From Dokdonella_A soli (GTDB lineage: Bacteria; Pseudomonadota; Gammaproteobacteria; Xanthomonadales; Rhodanobacteraceae), in NCBI RefSeq assembly GCF_039523175.1, contig NZ_BAAAEU010000024.1, forward strand, positions 186,001 to 250,000: 64,000 nucleotides of DNA. The letters are read 5' to 3'. How positions within the stretch are numbered: the stretch's first letter is position 1; each line of letters begins with the position of its first letter. The notes below the pieces were generated by a model, which saw only the letters and a program-made list of their open reading frames with translations, did no database searches and was not told the DNA's origin. The translations under genes and the position numbers were made by a program. Below, in pieces: positions 35,188 to 44,858 of the stretch.

Positions 35188-35616
35188 TCAGGACATGTCG
35201 ATGTCACCGAGCGCGCGGATCAGGCGACGTGCGCGCTTGTCCGGTTTCGTCGACGGCTTGGCATAGCCGGCCCCGGTCAGCCGGCGCTGCTCGGCCGCCG
35301 CTTCGCGCGTGGTACGACCGGCTTCGGTTTCCCGATAAAGACGCTGCGCGACGCTGGCCGGACCGCGCGTTTCGCTGAGCGCAACAACGTCGATCTCGAA
35401 GCGATCCTCGCCACGCGCGACCTTGACACGGTCGCCGACGTGGACCGGCCGGGCCGGCTTGGCGGCGCCTGCGGCGAGTTCGACCTTGCCGCCCTCGATC
35501 GCCTGCTTGGCCAGCGCGCGCGTCTTGAAGAAGCGCGCAGCCCACAGCCAGATATCCAGGCGGACGCCGGCGTGACCACCGGTATCGGCAGGCGCGTGGC
35601 TCACCACTTTCTTCAT
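35188..35616 (-). CDS. hslR: Hsp15-like S4-domain RNA-binding protein
   Basis: Hsp15 binds free 50S subunits carrying stalled nascent chains, via an S4 RNA-binding domain. The 142-residue form from ATG 35616 (MKKVVSHAPA) has the S4 motif near residues 17-60 (RLDIWLWAARFFKTRALAKQ, then AIEGGKVELA), a central VGDRVKVARGEDRFEIDV strand, and a basic tail with PDKRARRLIRALG. The length is close to E. coli HslR (133). It ends as sugE begins on the same strand, only a few bases apart. Confidence 0.88.
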   Translation of the reverse strand: MKKVVSHAPADTGGHAGVRLDIWLWAARFFKTRALAKQAIEGGKVELAAGAAKPARPVHVGDRVKVARGEDRFEIDVVALSETRGPASVAQRLYRETEAGRTTREAAAEQRRLTGAGYAKPSTKPDKRARRLIRALGDIDMS

Positions 35617-35960
35617 TGCGCGGAGCCCGCTCCACCCAGCCATTTCAGGCCCACGACGCCGGCCAGGATCAATGCGATGCAGGCCAGCCTCGCGAGGTCA
35701 CGCGATTCGCCGAAAAGAATCATGCCGAGGATCACCGTGCCGACAGCACCGATGCCGGTCCAGACCGCGTACGCGGTGCCGAGCGGAATCGCACGCATCG
35801 CCAGCGCGAGAAAATAGAAACTCACGATCATGCCGGCCACGGTTGCGACGGTCGGCAGTGGGCGCGAGAAGCCTTCGGTGTACTTGAGGCCGACCGCCCA
35901 GCCGATTTCGGAAAGGCCGGCAATCAGCAGATAGAGCCAAGACAGGTTCGCATTGGACAT
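35613..35960 (-). CDS. sugE: Small multidrug resistance family transporter SugE/Gdx-like
   Basis: SugE-type SMR proteins export guanidinium (Gdx) or quaternary ammonium compounds as a dual-topology dimer. The 115-residue form from ATG 35960 (MSNANLSWLY) has four membrane helices, the key TM1 Glu in IAGLSEIGWAVGLKYT, the SugE-type GFSRPLPT turn, and GTAYAVWTGIGAVGT in TM3. The sequence matches SugE far better than EmrE. An upstream extension of the frame to 36542 is not convincing. I looked for a guanidine riboswitch in its leader and found no convincing one. Its stop overlaps the Hsp15 start by 4 bp. Confidence 0.9.
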   Translation of the reverse strand: MSNANLSWLYLLIAGLSEIGWAVGLKYTEGFSRPLPTVATVAGMIVSFYFLALAMRAIPLGTAYAVWTGIGAVGTVILGMILFGESRDLARLACIALILAGVVGLKWLGGAGSAQ

Positions 35961-36492
35961 CGTGCATGGGCTCCGATGACGGATCGTCCGCCGTGTTCCG
36001 GGGTGGCGAGCGTAGCGCGCACGATGTGCGGAGTCGAAGCGGCACGGTGGCGAGGTTTCAAACGGATCCTCGGCCGGGCGTCGCGTTCCGGCACCGACAC
36101 GTTCGTCGGCGTGAACGAGCGCCGAACCTGAACGGTTGCCGCGATCGATGCGCCTGCCCGCGTCGATCAGGCGGTTTCGTGTATGATGCGCCGCGTTCGT
36201 AGCGTCGCTGCGCGATTTTCCCTTTGGGATGTGATCCGACAGGTGGCTTCCCGGCCACGGTCCACTTCCCGCACCGCTCGGCTTTCGTCGCTCCTGAACC
36301 GGAATCCTGCGCCACGATGGCGCGCGATCCGCCACCTTTCGCACCTGCAGCGCGGTTTCTTGGGAACGCTCCGGGTTCGCCCCCGATCCTCGCCGGTCGG
36401 GACTTCCGCGCATGACACGCGCCGGTTTCCGATCCTCTCCGATCGCGAACCGCGCGTCGATGCGCGGGCCAGTCAACTTGGAGTTTTCCATC
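35961..36492. other. Divergent sugE-rhlE intergenic region with long rhlE leader
   Basis: These 532 bp contain no gene that I can support. A possible -10 (TATGAT at 36182-36187) would give rhlE a 5' leader of about 300 bases, long enough for cold-shock type control as in other DEAD-box helicase genes. The leader is GC-rich with several short hairpins (for example GTGGCTTCCCGGCCAC). The gene has a clear Shine-Dalgarno TTGGAG at 36478-36483. Confidence 0.4.
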
Positions 36493-37800
<1,308 letters not shown>

Positions 37801-37811
37801 CGCAACACCAT

Positions 37812-37837
37812 CGCGATGCGGCAGATGCCGCATCGCG
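37812..37837 (+). terminator. Hairpin downstream of rhlE
   Basis: A perfect 11-bp stem (CGCGATGCGGC / GCCGCATCGCG) with a 4-base loop begins 12 bp after the rhlE stop. It lacks a strong T-run, so it is a moderate terminator or an mRNA end-protecting hairpin. Confidence 0.5.
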
Positions 37838-37934
37838 GTCTGCTTCACAGAACTTTACCTGCGCGACAAAGCCGGCCAACGCAAGGCCGGCAGAGTCCTC
37901 GTCCGGGCACCCCGCCCATAACGAGGACCGTCGC

Positions 37935-38453
37935 ATGAAAACCCACCCCGAAGCTCCCTCTACCACGCAGCAGGGCAAACTCCGCTTCGCGCGGCGCACC
38001 GCGACCTACGCACTGCTCGCCTGCATCGCGATCGGCGGAACCGTCGCTGCGGTTGCCAACAACCTGGACGCATCCGGCTTCCATCACGGCGCGATGACTG
38101 CGCAGGACATGAGCGGTCATGTCGACCAGATGCTGCAGCACCTCTATGCCGAAACCGCTGTGAGCGACGCGCAGAAGGCGCAGATCGAACCGCTGGTCAA
38201 GCAGGCAGTCACCGATCTCGCACCCCTGCATGCCCAGTGTCACGCCGCGCACGCGACGCTGCTCGCGCTGTTCAGCGCCGACACGATCGATCGCGCAGCG
38301 ATCGAAAGCGCACGCAGCGAGCAGATGCATCTGTTCGACCAGGCTTCGCAGCGCATCGCACAACTGGTCGAAGACGTTTCCGACGTACTGACGCCTGCAC
38401 AGCGCATGACACTGGCCACGCAGCTCGCGCAGCATCTCGCGGCGCACGGGTGA
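37935..38453 (+). CDS. Spy/CpxP-like periplasmic protein (LTxxQ type)
   Basis: The 172-residue protein has a signal or membrane segment (TYALLACIAIGGTVAAV), then a Met/His patch (GFHHGAMTAQDM) and a mostly helical mature part with paired LTPAQRMTLATQL-like elements typical of Spy/CpxP/CnrX chaperone or stress-sensor proteins (Pfam LTXXQ). Its location just upstream of an OmpR-type two-component operon suggests that it senses or is induced by the same envelope or metal stress. No specific ligand can be assigned. A 295-bp mobile element lies between it and the response regulator. Confidence 0.75.
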   Translation: MKTHPEAPSTTQQGKLRFARRTATYALLACIAIGGTVAAVANNLDASGFHHGAMTAQDMSGHVDQMLQHLYAETAVSDAQKAQIEPLVKQAVTDLAPLHAQCHAAHATLLALFSADTIDRAAIESARSEQMHLFDQASQRIAQLVEDVSDVLTPAQRMTLATQLAQHLAAHG

Positions 38454-38485
38454 ATCGCCCGGCTCGCCAGCGGTGTGAACGCGGG

Positions 38486-38780
38486 CTAGGGATGCTCTGA
38501 TCTGTTCCGCACAGGCGGCATGATGTCCAGAAGGTTCGCAGAGTGGGTGGGGTGCGTGGCGCCGCCCAGGCTGGCTGCCTTGGCCAGCCGCGCGCGCCAC
38601 TCTGCGGGCCTTCTGGACATCACCCCATCATTTGCGATCATTCGTTGGGGCCGGCCTTTCTGCCCGCATCTCGTCGTTGCGCCGGCTCGACAGACCGCCC
38701 GTCTGCCTTCGCCGACGCGCCTCGATCTGCGGGCAGAAAGGCCGGTGACGCCTGTGTGGAATAGATCAGAGCATCCCTAG
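38486..38780. mobile_element. MITE-like element, 35-bp terminal inverted repeats with CTAG ends
   Basis: Both ends read CTAGGGATGCTCTGATCT in inverted orientation (about 35 bp, 3 mismatches). Two internal hairpins are nested inside: 38521-38546 with 38597-38622, and 38651-38670 with 38726-38745. It has no transposase-sized frame. CTAG at each end could be a target duplication of the YTAR type used by IS5-group elements. It ends 13 bp before the response regulator ATG. Confidence 0.8.
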
Positions 38781-38793
38781 AGTTCGCACCGCC

Positions 38794-39483
38794 ATGACCG
38801 AGCGCATCCTGATCGTCGAAGACGACTCGCGCCTGGCCGAGATGCTTGAAGAATATCTCGGTCAGGCGGGATTCCGCGTAAACCGCGCCGCATTCGGCGC
38901 AGCCGCGCTGGAGCAGCTGGCATCGAGCGTGTTCGATGCGGTCGTGCTCGACCTGACGCTGCCGGATATGGACGGCCTTGATCTTTGCCGCCAGCTGCGT
39001 GCGAAGTCGGCCGTACCCGTGTTGATGCTGACCGCACGGGGTGCGGCCACCGACCGCATCATCGGCCTCGAACTGGGCGCGGATGACTATCTGCCCAAGC
39101 CCTTCGAGCCCCGCGAGTTGCTGGCGCGCCTGCGCGCGATCTGGCGCCGGAGCAGTGCTCGCACACCTGCCGATCGGCCGTTGCGTTTCGGCCGGCTCGA
39201 GATCGATCGCGCAGGCCATGCGCTGCGCCTCGATGGAGACCTGCGCAGCGTCACCAGCTACCAGTTCTCGCTGCTGGTCGCACTGGCGGAGAATGCCGGC
39301 CGCGTACTGTCGCGCGAGGCGCTGATGGATCTGGTCAAGGGCGAGCAGCTGGAAATGTTCGATCGCTCGATCGACGTACACATCTCGCGCATCCGCGCCG
39401 CGATCGAGGATGATCCGAAGGCGCCGCGCCGGATCATCACCGTACGCGGTGCCGGTTATGTGTTCGCGCGGGCACAGGATTGA
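38794..39483 (+). CDS. OmpR-family response regulator
   Basis: The 229-residue protein (MTERILIVED) has an N-terminal receiver domain with acidic pocket Glu9/Asp10/Asp11, phospho-accepting Asp53 (VVLDLTLPDMDG), and the Lys in LPKPFEPREL, followed by a C-terminal winged helix (YQFSLLVALAENAGRVLSRE to VRGAGYVFAR). It overlaps its kinase gene by 4 bp (39480-39483), so they form one operon. The most likely role is transcriptional control in envelope or metal stress, given the Spy-like gene upstream. The ribosome site is weak (CTAGAG), just beyond the mobile element, so the native leader may be altered. Specific family (CpxR or RstA-like) is not certain. Confidence 0.9.
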   Translation: MTERILIVEDDSRLAEMLEEYLGQAGFRVNRAAFGAAALEQLASSVFDAVVLDLTLPDMDGLDLCRQLRAKSAVPVLMLTARGAATDRIIGLELGADDYLPKPFEPRELLARLRAIWRRSSARTPADRPLRFGRLEIDRAGHALRLDGDLRSVTSYQFSLLVALAENAGRVLSREALMDLVKGEQLEMFDRSIDVHISRIRAAIEDDPKAPRRIITVRGAGYVFARAQD

Positions 39484-40730
39484 TCGTGTCGCGCCTGTAT
39501 CTACGCTTTTATCTCGCGCTGCTGGGCAGCCTGCTGGTATTCGCGCTGGCAGCCGGTTGCATCTGGCACCTGTTCATCGCACCTGCCCCGCCCGCGAGCG
39601 GCCCGCTGGGCCGGCTGCTGCAGAACGCGCTGCCGGCTGCCGACACGCCACCCGCCGAACAGCAGGCGGCGCTTCAACGACTCGTCGCTGGTCTCGGCGC
39701 CGATGTCACGCTGATCGCCGATGACGCGACACCGCTTGCCAGGGTCGGCAAGCCGTTGCCGATACCGCGCCGCGAGCAGGCACATTCGGCAGCGACGCCC
39801 TTGCACGCAGGCGCGGTCTGGACGATCCAGCTGCCGGATGGACGCCGCCTGCTTGCAAGCACCGCGATCATCGGTGGTCATCAGGACATGTTGCTGCTGA
39901 TCCTGCTCGTACTCGCGCTGGCGGTGGGCATTGCCGCGCTTCCGGTCGTGCGCCGCCTGGCCACGCGGCTCGAACGTCTGCAGGCCGGAGTCGAATCGCT
40001 GGGTGCGGGCGACTTGTCGACCCGCGTCGCCGTCGAGGGCAACGACGAAGTCGCGCGCCTCGCGGAGAGCTTCAACCGTGCCGCGGAACGCATCGATGAA
40101 CTGGTCGGCGCGCACAAGCAACTGCTTGCCAATGCGTCCCACGAACTGCGTACGCCGCTGACGCGCATCCGCCTCGCGCTCGAGCTGATGAAGGGCGCGG
40201 CCGATCCGGTACGCAAGCGCGGCCTGAACCAGGACATCGAGGAACTCGACCGGCTGATTGACGAGATCCTGCTCGCGAGCCGCCTCGACGCGGTCAGCGA
40301 AACGGGCGCCAGCGAGGAGGTCGATCTGCTCGCCCTCGCGGCCGAGGAATGCTCGCGCTACGAAGAAGCAGAACTCGATGGAACACCCGCCGTGCTGCGC
40401 GGCGATGCACGACTGCTGCGCAGGCTGCTGAGGAATCTGCTCGAGAACGCACGTCGCCACGGCCTCCCGCCGACACACGTGACCGTGGGGCGGAGCGTGC
40501 ACGGAGTCACGATCACGGTCAGCGATCGCGGCCCGGCCATTCCCGTGGGCGAGTGCGAGCCGTTGTTCGCACCTTTTCATCGCCGCGCACAAGCCGGGGA
40601 TTCCAGCGGAACCGGTCTAGGACTCTCGCTGGTGCGCCAGATCGCCCGGCGTCACGGCGGCGACGCACAGTGCGAGCCGACGCCGGATGGTCACATGCGA
40701 TTCGTCGTCACGCTCGCTGACTCCCACTGA
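39480..40730 (+). CDS. Sensor histidine kinase, HAMP/HisKA type
   Basis: The 416-residue protein has two membrane helices (about residues 7-31, RFYLALLGSLLVFALAAGCI; and about 138-158, MLLLILLVLALAVGIAALPV) enclosing a periplasmic sensor of about 105 residues, a HAMP linker, the phosphohistidine in NASHELRTPLTRIRLAL, and the ATP-binding N and G boxes (LLRNLLENARRHG and GTGLGLSLVRQIARRHGG). It is translationally coupled to the response regulator. The sensor domain is not recognisable, so the signal is unknown. Confidence 0.92.
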   Translation: MIVSRLYLRFYLALLGSLLVFALAAGCIWHLFIAPAPPASGPLGRLLQNALPAADTPPAEQQAALQRLVAGLGADVTLIADDATPLARVGKPLPIPRREQAHSAATPLHAGAVWTIQLPDGRRLLASTAIIGGHQDMLLLILLVLALAVGIAALPVVRRLATRLERLQAGVESLGAGDLSTRVAVEGNDEVARLAESFNRAAERIDELVGAHKQLLANASHELRTPLTRIRLALELMKGAADPVRKRGLNQDIEELDRLIDEILLASRLDAVSETGASEEVDLLALAAEECSRYEEAELDGTPAVLRGDARLLRRLLRNLLENARRHGLPPTHVTVGRSVHGVTITVSDRGPAIPVGECEPLFAPFHRRAQAGDSSGTGLGLSLVRQIARRHGGDAQCEPTPDGHMRFVVTLADSH

Positions 40731-40768
40731 GCATTCGGCACGGGCGCCATGACGAGCTGAGCGTCGAC

Positions 40769-41263
40769 TCAACTCTTGCCCGGAGGCTGCTGCTCATCGG
40801 AGTTCTCGCCGTGCCAGAACCGGCGATGGAACGCGCCTTCGATGCCGCCACCGAACATCAGCACGAGTACGCCGAGCACCAGTGCGACTGCCACCGGCAG
40901 ATAGAAGCCGGCACCACAGGCGACGCCGAGCAAGGCGGTCAACCAGATCGTTGCCGCGGTCGTGAGTCCGCTGACATGTTGCGTGCCGGGGTCGCGCAGG
41001 ATCACTCCGGCGCCGAGGAATCCGATGCCGGTCAGCACGCCCTGGATCACACGGCTGAGCGCATCGTAGTGAGTGCCGTCGAGCGTGCCCGGTGGGATTA
41101 CCACGATCACCATCAGCGCGGTTCCGAGGCTGACCAGCGCATGCGTGCGCACGCCCGCGGGCTTGTGATGCAGGTCGCGGTTCAAGCCGATCAGGCCGCC
41201 GACCAGGACGGACAGCGCGAGGCGGGTTCCGATCGCCAGCATTTCATCAGTCAGCACACTCAT
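40769..41263 (-). CDS. MgtC/SapB-family membrane protein
   Basis: MgtC-family proteins affect magnesium homeostasis and F-ATPase activity. The 164-residue protein (MSVLTDEMLA) has the family core: the N-terminal membrane segment SVLVGGLIGLNRDLHHKPAGVRTH, the conserved VSLGTALMVIV and LTGIGFLGAGVILRD segments, and LTTAATIWLTALLGVACG. It is slightly short because the C-terminal ACT-like domain is absent, as in the YhiD-type subfamily. It is monocistronic, with a basic/hydrophilic tail (HRRFWHGENSDEQQPPGKS). Confidence 0.9.
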   Translation of the reverse strand: MSVLTDEMLAIGTRLALSVLVGGLIGLNRDLHHKPAGVRTHALVSLGTALMVIVVIPPGTLDGTHYDALSRVIQGVLTGIGFLGAGVILRDPGTQHVSGLTTAATIWLTALLGVACGAGFYLPVAVALVLGVLVLMFGGGIEGAFHRRFWHGENSDEQQPPGKS

Positions 41264-41347
41264 CTCCGCAACTGCTTGGCGCGATCTTGCGCAAGTTCGC
41301 GGAGCACGGCAACTGCTTCCGGTCCCCTCCTGCGCTGCTGAAACAGG

Positions 41348-42610
41348 CTAGGTACTTTCGAGACGGCGCAAGGCGCTCTGCAGCTCTCGACGGAGGCCTT
41401 GGGGGTCGCAGCGGCCCAGGCTCACCCGCGGCGTCGCGTGCCAGTCAGCACAGTGCCGGATCGCCTCCACGATGGCTTCAGCTACAGCGGGCGTCGGCGC
41501 GATGCCTTCTTCCAGAAACAACGCCTTCACTTCGAACACGCCATCCACACGATGCGCTTTCGCATCGAGCCGCCCGATCAGGCGACCCCGATGCAGAATC
41601 GGCAGCACGTAGTAGCCGTACCTGCGTTTCGGTGCCGGCGCATAGCACTCGATGCGGTAGTCGAAATCGAGCATCGTCGCGGCGCGCTCGCGATCCCAGA
41701 CGACCGGATCGAACGGCGACAGCAGCACGGTATGCGTCGCACGCAGACGATTCTCCGCTGCCTTGGCCAGCACGTCGCGATTGTCCCGATGTACATAGCC
41801 CGGCGCGCGCCAACCATCGACCACCACGCGCAGCAGTTCACCGTCGTCGACGAGCGCGTCGAGATCGGCATCCTTGAGCTTGCGGCCCGAGCGGAAGTAG
41901 TCGTTGATCCAGCGCGCCTGGGTGATGCCGAGCGCGCGCACTGCGCCGACGACGAATTCATGGCGCATCGCGGCTTCGGAGAGCGAGTCCGCTCGAACCA
42001 CCGTTCCGCGCGCTGTCGCGTTCGCGATCACACGCTCGGTGACATCGTAGACGCGATGGAAATTCTCGCGCCGCGCGATCATCAGCTCACCGAGCGCGAA
42101 CAGGGCCTCCAGCCAGCGCTTTTCCGCTTTCCAACCCCACCATCCGCCTCCGGTGATGCCGTCGCTGCGCTCGAAGTCGGACGCCTTGACCGCGCCACCC
42201 TCGCGGATCCGCTCCAGAAGCGCATCCATGCTCGCCGCATGGTCGCGCCGCACGCGCTGCGCGTGCTTCATCGCCCAGTGGCCATCGCGGCCCAGCAGAT
42301 GCTGCCGGTGCAATGCGTAGTCGCCGAATGGTGCAAAGCAGGCCTCGTGCGCCCAGCTCTCGAAGATCGCGCCCTCGGCAAGCAGTTCGACCAGCCATTG
42401 CGGCTCGTAGGCGCCGAGCCGCGAGAACAACACGAGGTACGGGCTGCGCGCGACGACGTGGATCGTGTCGATCTGCAGCACGCGCATGCGCTCGATCGCC
42501 GCAAGCACGTCGGCCTTGCGCGCGCGCCGGCGCGGACGCACGAGCAGGCCCTGGGCGGCGAGATGCAGGTTGCGCGCCTGCTGGGGGGCGAGTCGAATCG
42601 GCGACGTCAT
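41348..42610 (-). CDS. YcaQ-like winged-helix DNA glycosylase family protein
   Basis: Proteins of the YcaQ/AlkX (DUF1006) family unhook DNA interstrand crosslinks. The 420-residue form from ATG 42610 (MTSPIRLAPQ) has the N-terminal LAAQGL and VLQIDTIHVVARSPYLVLFSR segments, a central region with EAAMRHEFVVGA, and the C-terminal LSPFDPVVWDRERAATML motif of the catalytic core. A longer frame to 42706 translates a dispersed repeat, so I reject it. Identity of the family is good, but the crosslink substrate is inference. Confidence 0.88.
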   Translation of the reverse strand: MTSPIRLAPQQARNLHLAAQGLLVRPRRRARKADVLAAIERMRVLQIDTIHVVARSPYLVLFSRLGAYEPQWLVELLAEGAIFESWAHEACFAPFGDYALHRQHLLGRDGHWAMKHAQRVRRDHAASMDALLERIREGGAVKASDFERSDGITGGGWWGWKAEKRWLEALFALGELMIARRENFHRVYDVTERVIANATARGTVVRADSLSEAAMRHEFVVGAVRALGITQARWINDYFRSGRKLKDADLDALVDDGELLRVVVDGWRAPGYVHRDNRDVLAKAAENRLRATHTVLLSPFDPVVWDRERAATMLDFDYRIECYAPAPKRRYGYYVLPILHRGRLIGRLDAKAHRVDGVFEVKALFLEEGIAPTPAVAEAIVEAIRHCADWHATPRVSLGRCDPQGLRRELQSALRRLEST

Positions 42611-42625
42611 GGCCGTACCGCTTCG

Positions 42626-42672
42626 GCCCTCCCCTTCAAGCCTGTCCTGAGCCAGGTCGAAGGAAGGAGGGC
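42626..42672. repeat. Dispersed repeat, CTGTCCTGAGCC family, before the YcaQ-like gene
   Basis: A 47-bp imperfect palindrome (GCCCTCCCCTTCAAGCCTG ... AGGAAGGAGGGC) lies next to the YcaQ-like start. Its reverse complement recurs almost exactly at 47671-47717, and its core CCTGTCCTGAGCC also occurs at 54978-55000. It is an interspersed repeat, not a gene-specific signal. Confidence 0.75.
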
Positions 42673-42718
42673 TGGGCGGGGATGGTGTCGTATGACCAAC
42701 GACCACGTAAGCGACCGA

Positions 42719-44659
42719 TCAGCGCCGTGGCGCAAGGATCGCGTTGAGCCGATCCGGCGTGCCCACAATGCGTTCGAGATGCGGATACTTGAGCCCGCCG
42801 TGGTAGTCCACGCGCACCGTCTTGTACTCGTCCCCATTCTTGACCAGCAGTTCGACCGGCGCACCAGGGCCCTTCGCAGCGGTGATCGCATCCTTGAGGC
42901 GCTCGGGCTTGAATTCGCGGCCGTTCACCGCGACCAGCGTGCTGGTCGGCGCCAGGCCGGCCTTGAACGCGGGGCCATCCCAGCGCACATCGGCGACCTT
43001 GCCGTCCTTGCTGCTGACGACGAGCCCGAGTGACGCCGAGTAGTCGAGCGTCTTGCGGTTCGCTTCGGCGGTCTTCTGGAACGCGCCTGGCTCGTCCGTG
43101 TAGACCAGTTTCCAACCACTCGCGGCGAGGCCGTCCAGCGGCGGCGCGTGCGCATCGACGCGTTCATGCAGGAACTTCGCCCAGTCGTAGGGCGCCACGC
43201 CGTTCAGCGTGCCTGCGACATCGTCGAAGGCATAGGTCTTGACCACGTAGCTGCCGTCATCGACGCCGAAGAACGCGCGCGCGAAGTCGTCGAGTGAGCG
43301 CTTGTCGTGCGTGAGTTCGCGCAGCTTCGCATCAACCGCCAGCCAGATCAGCTGACCGGCGCTGTAGTAGTCCTCGCTCATCTGGTAGTTGCGATACGGC
43401 AGCGGACGACGCTGTGCGACGATCGGATCGTTGGTCGTGTCCTGCACATCGCGCCAGGCGAAGCCAGGCCGGTTGTCGGCATAGGTCGCCGCGACCAGTG
43501 CGATCGCGTCGCGCGCCTGTTCGGCGCTCCACAGGCCCGAACGTGCGGCGAGCACGAAACCCCAGTACTGGGTCTGGCCCTCGTAGACCCAGAGCAGACT
43601 GCCCTGCATCGGCACGTTGAAGTTCGGCGTCGTGAGGTCGGCGCCGCGGCGGAACTTGCCGTTCCACGAATGCGTGTATTCGTGCGCGAGCAGGTCGCGG
43701 CCCGGCGCCTGCTTGTCCCAATCGGTGAAGTAGCCGGGATCGGCGCTGTTCTCGCTGGAGCGGTGGTGCTCGAGGCCGATGCCGCCGAGTTGGTCGGTCA
43801 ATGCGAGCAGGAAATCGTAGTGATCGTAGTGCTGGGAGCCGTACAGCTTGCGCGCCTGCGCGACGAGATCCTGGTGCGCCTTGAGCTGCGCCGGCTTGAT
43901 GTCCAGGCTCTTCGCATCGTCGGCGACGATGTTGAGATGCACCGGCACCTTGCCATCAGCGAGTTCGACACGCTTGAAATGACGGCCCGCGAACAACGGT
44001 GAATCAACCAGCGTGCTGAACGCGACCGGCTTGAACTTCACCGCGCCATCCGTGCCGATCGCATTGGGCGACTCCCCGGCAGCGACCTCGAGCGCGCCGC
44101 CGAATTGCCAGCCCTGCGGCAATCGCGCGCTCGCCGCGATCGTGATGCCGTGCGCGTAGTAGCCCGCCGGATACAGCGCGACCGTATTCCATTGCAGGTT
44201 CAGCATGTCCGGCGTCATCACCACGCGACCCTGGCTGGAATCCTGCGGCGACAGGAACTCGAAATCGATCGAGAGCTTCGACACGCCCTGCGGCACATCG
44301 ATATGGAACGCATGGACCTCGACCGGATCGCGCTTCCACGCGATCGGCTGGCCGTTGCCGCTGATCGCGAGCCCGGCCAGTTTGTCGAGCGGTCCGCGTG
44401 GCGCATGGTTGCCCGGCAACCATTGCGGATAGAGCAGCGTGAGCGGACCGGCCGCGACCGGAATCTCCTCGTGCACGCGGAAGATGCGGTGGTCGAGATC
44501 GGTCGCGTCCACGGCGAGCCGTATCGTGCCGGGGTACGCGACATCCGCGGGCGCAGGGACATCCGCGTGCGCGACCGGGACAGGTCCGATCGCGACAACC
44601 ATGCCGAGACCGGCCGTCGCATACACGCAGCGCACCGCTACCATCGTCTTCCACTTCAT
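42719..44659 (-). CDS. M61-family glycyl aminopeptidase with PDZ domain
   Basis: M61 enzymes are zinc aminopeptidases with preference for Gly/Ala. The 646-residue secreted protein (MKWKTMVAVR) has a signal peptide (YATAGLGMVVAIGPVPVAHA), an N-terminal beta domain, the zinc motif HEYTH (LLAHEYTHSWNGKFRRG) with the third ligand in WVYEGQTQYWG, and a C-terminal PDZ domain (GLVVSSKDGKVADVRWDGPA). Length is typical. It is convergent or separate from neighbours, with no operon partner. Its physiological substrate is not evident. Confidence 0.9.
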   Translation of the reverse strand: MKWKTMVAVRCVYATAGLGMVVAIGPVPVAHADVPAPADVAYPGTIRLAVDATDLDHRIFRVHEEIPVAAGPLTLLYPQWLPGNHAPRGPLDKLAGLAISGNGQPIAWKRDPVEVHAFHIDVPQGVSKLSIDFEFLSPQDSSQGRVVMTPDMLNLQWNTVALYPAGYYAHGITIAASARLPQGWQFGGALEVAAGESPNAIGTDGAVKFKPVAFSTLVDSPLFAGRHFKRVELADGKVPVHLNIVADDAKSLDIKPAQLKAHQDLVAQARKLYGSQHYDHYDFLLALTDQLGGIGLEHHRSSENSADPGYFTDWDKQAPGRDLLAHEYTHSWNGKFRRGADLTTPNFNVPMQGSLLWVYEGQTQYWGFVLAARSGLWSAEQARDAIALVAATYADNRPGFAWRDVQDTTNDPIVAQRRPLPYRNYQMSEDYYSAGQLIWLAVDAKLRELTHDKRSLDDFARAFFGVDDGSYVVKTYAFDDVAGTLNGVAPYDWAKFLHERVDAHAPPLDGLAASGWKLVYTDEPGAFQKTAEANRKTLDYSASLGLVVSSKDGKVADVRWDGPAFKAGLAPTSTLVAVNGREFKPERLKDAITAAKGPGAPVELLVKNGDEYKTVRVDYHGGLKYPHLERIVGTPDRLNAILAPRR

Positions 44660-44858
44660 CAGGACCTCCGACGTGTTCGTATGCGGCCGCGCGACCGCGC
44701 CGCCAATCGGTCATTGTTGCATCCGGAACCGGCACGGAAATATGCCATTCGGCCCACTTGCCGGCCGCGTCACTCGTTTGCATTCCGCGACCCGCCGCAC
44801 AACACGCCGGCGCGACGGATAGCCTAGAATCGCCCGTTGCTGTACCTCAGGACTGCCG

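Noticed and set aside
35961..36160. Possible guanidine (ykkC or mini-ykkC) riboswitch upstream of sugE
   Set aside because: A GGCGGACGATCC stem-loop with an ACGA-like loop exists, but only one hairpin is present and the stem does not pair well around an ACGR loop.
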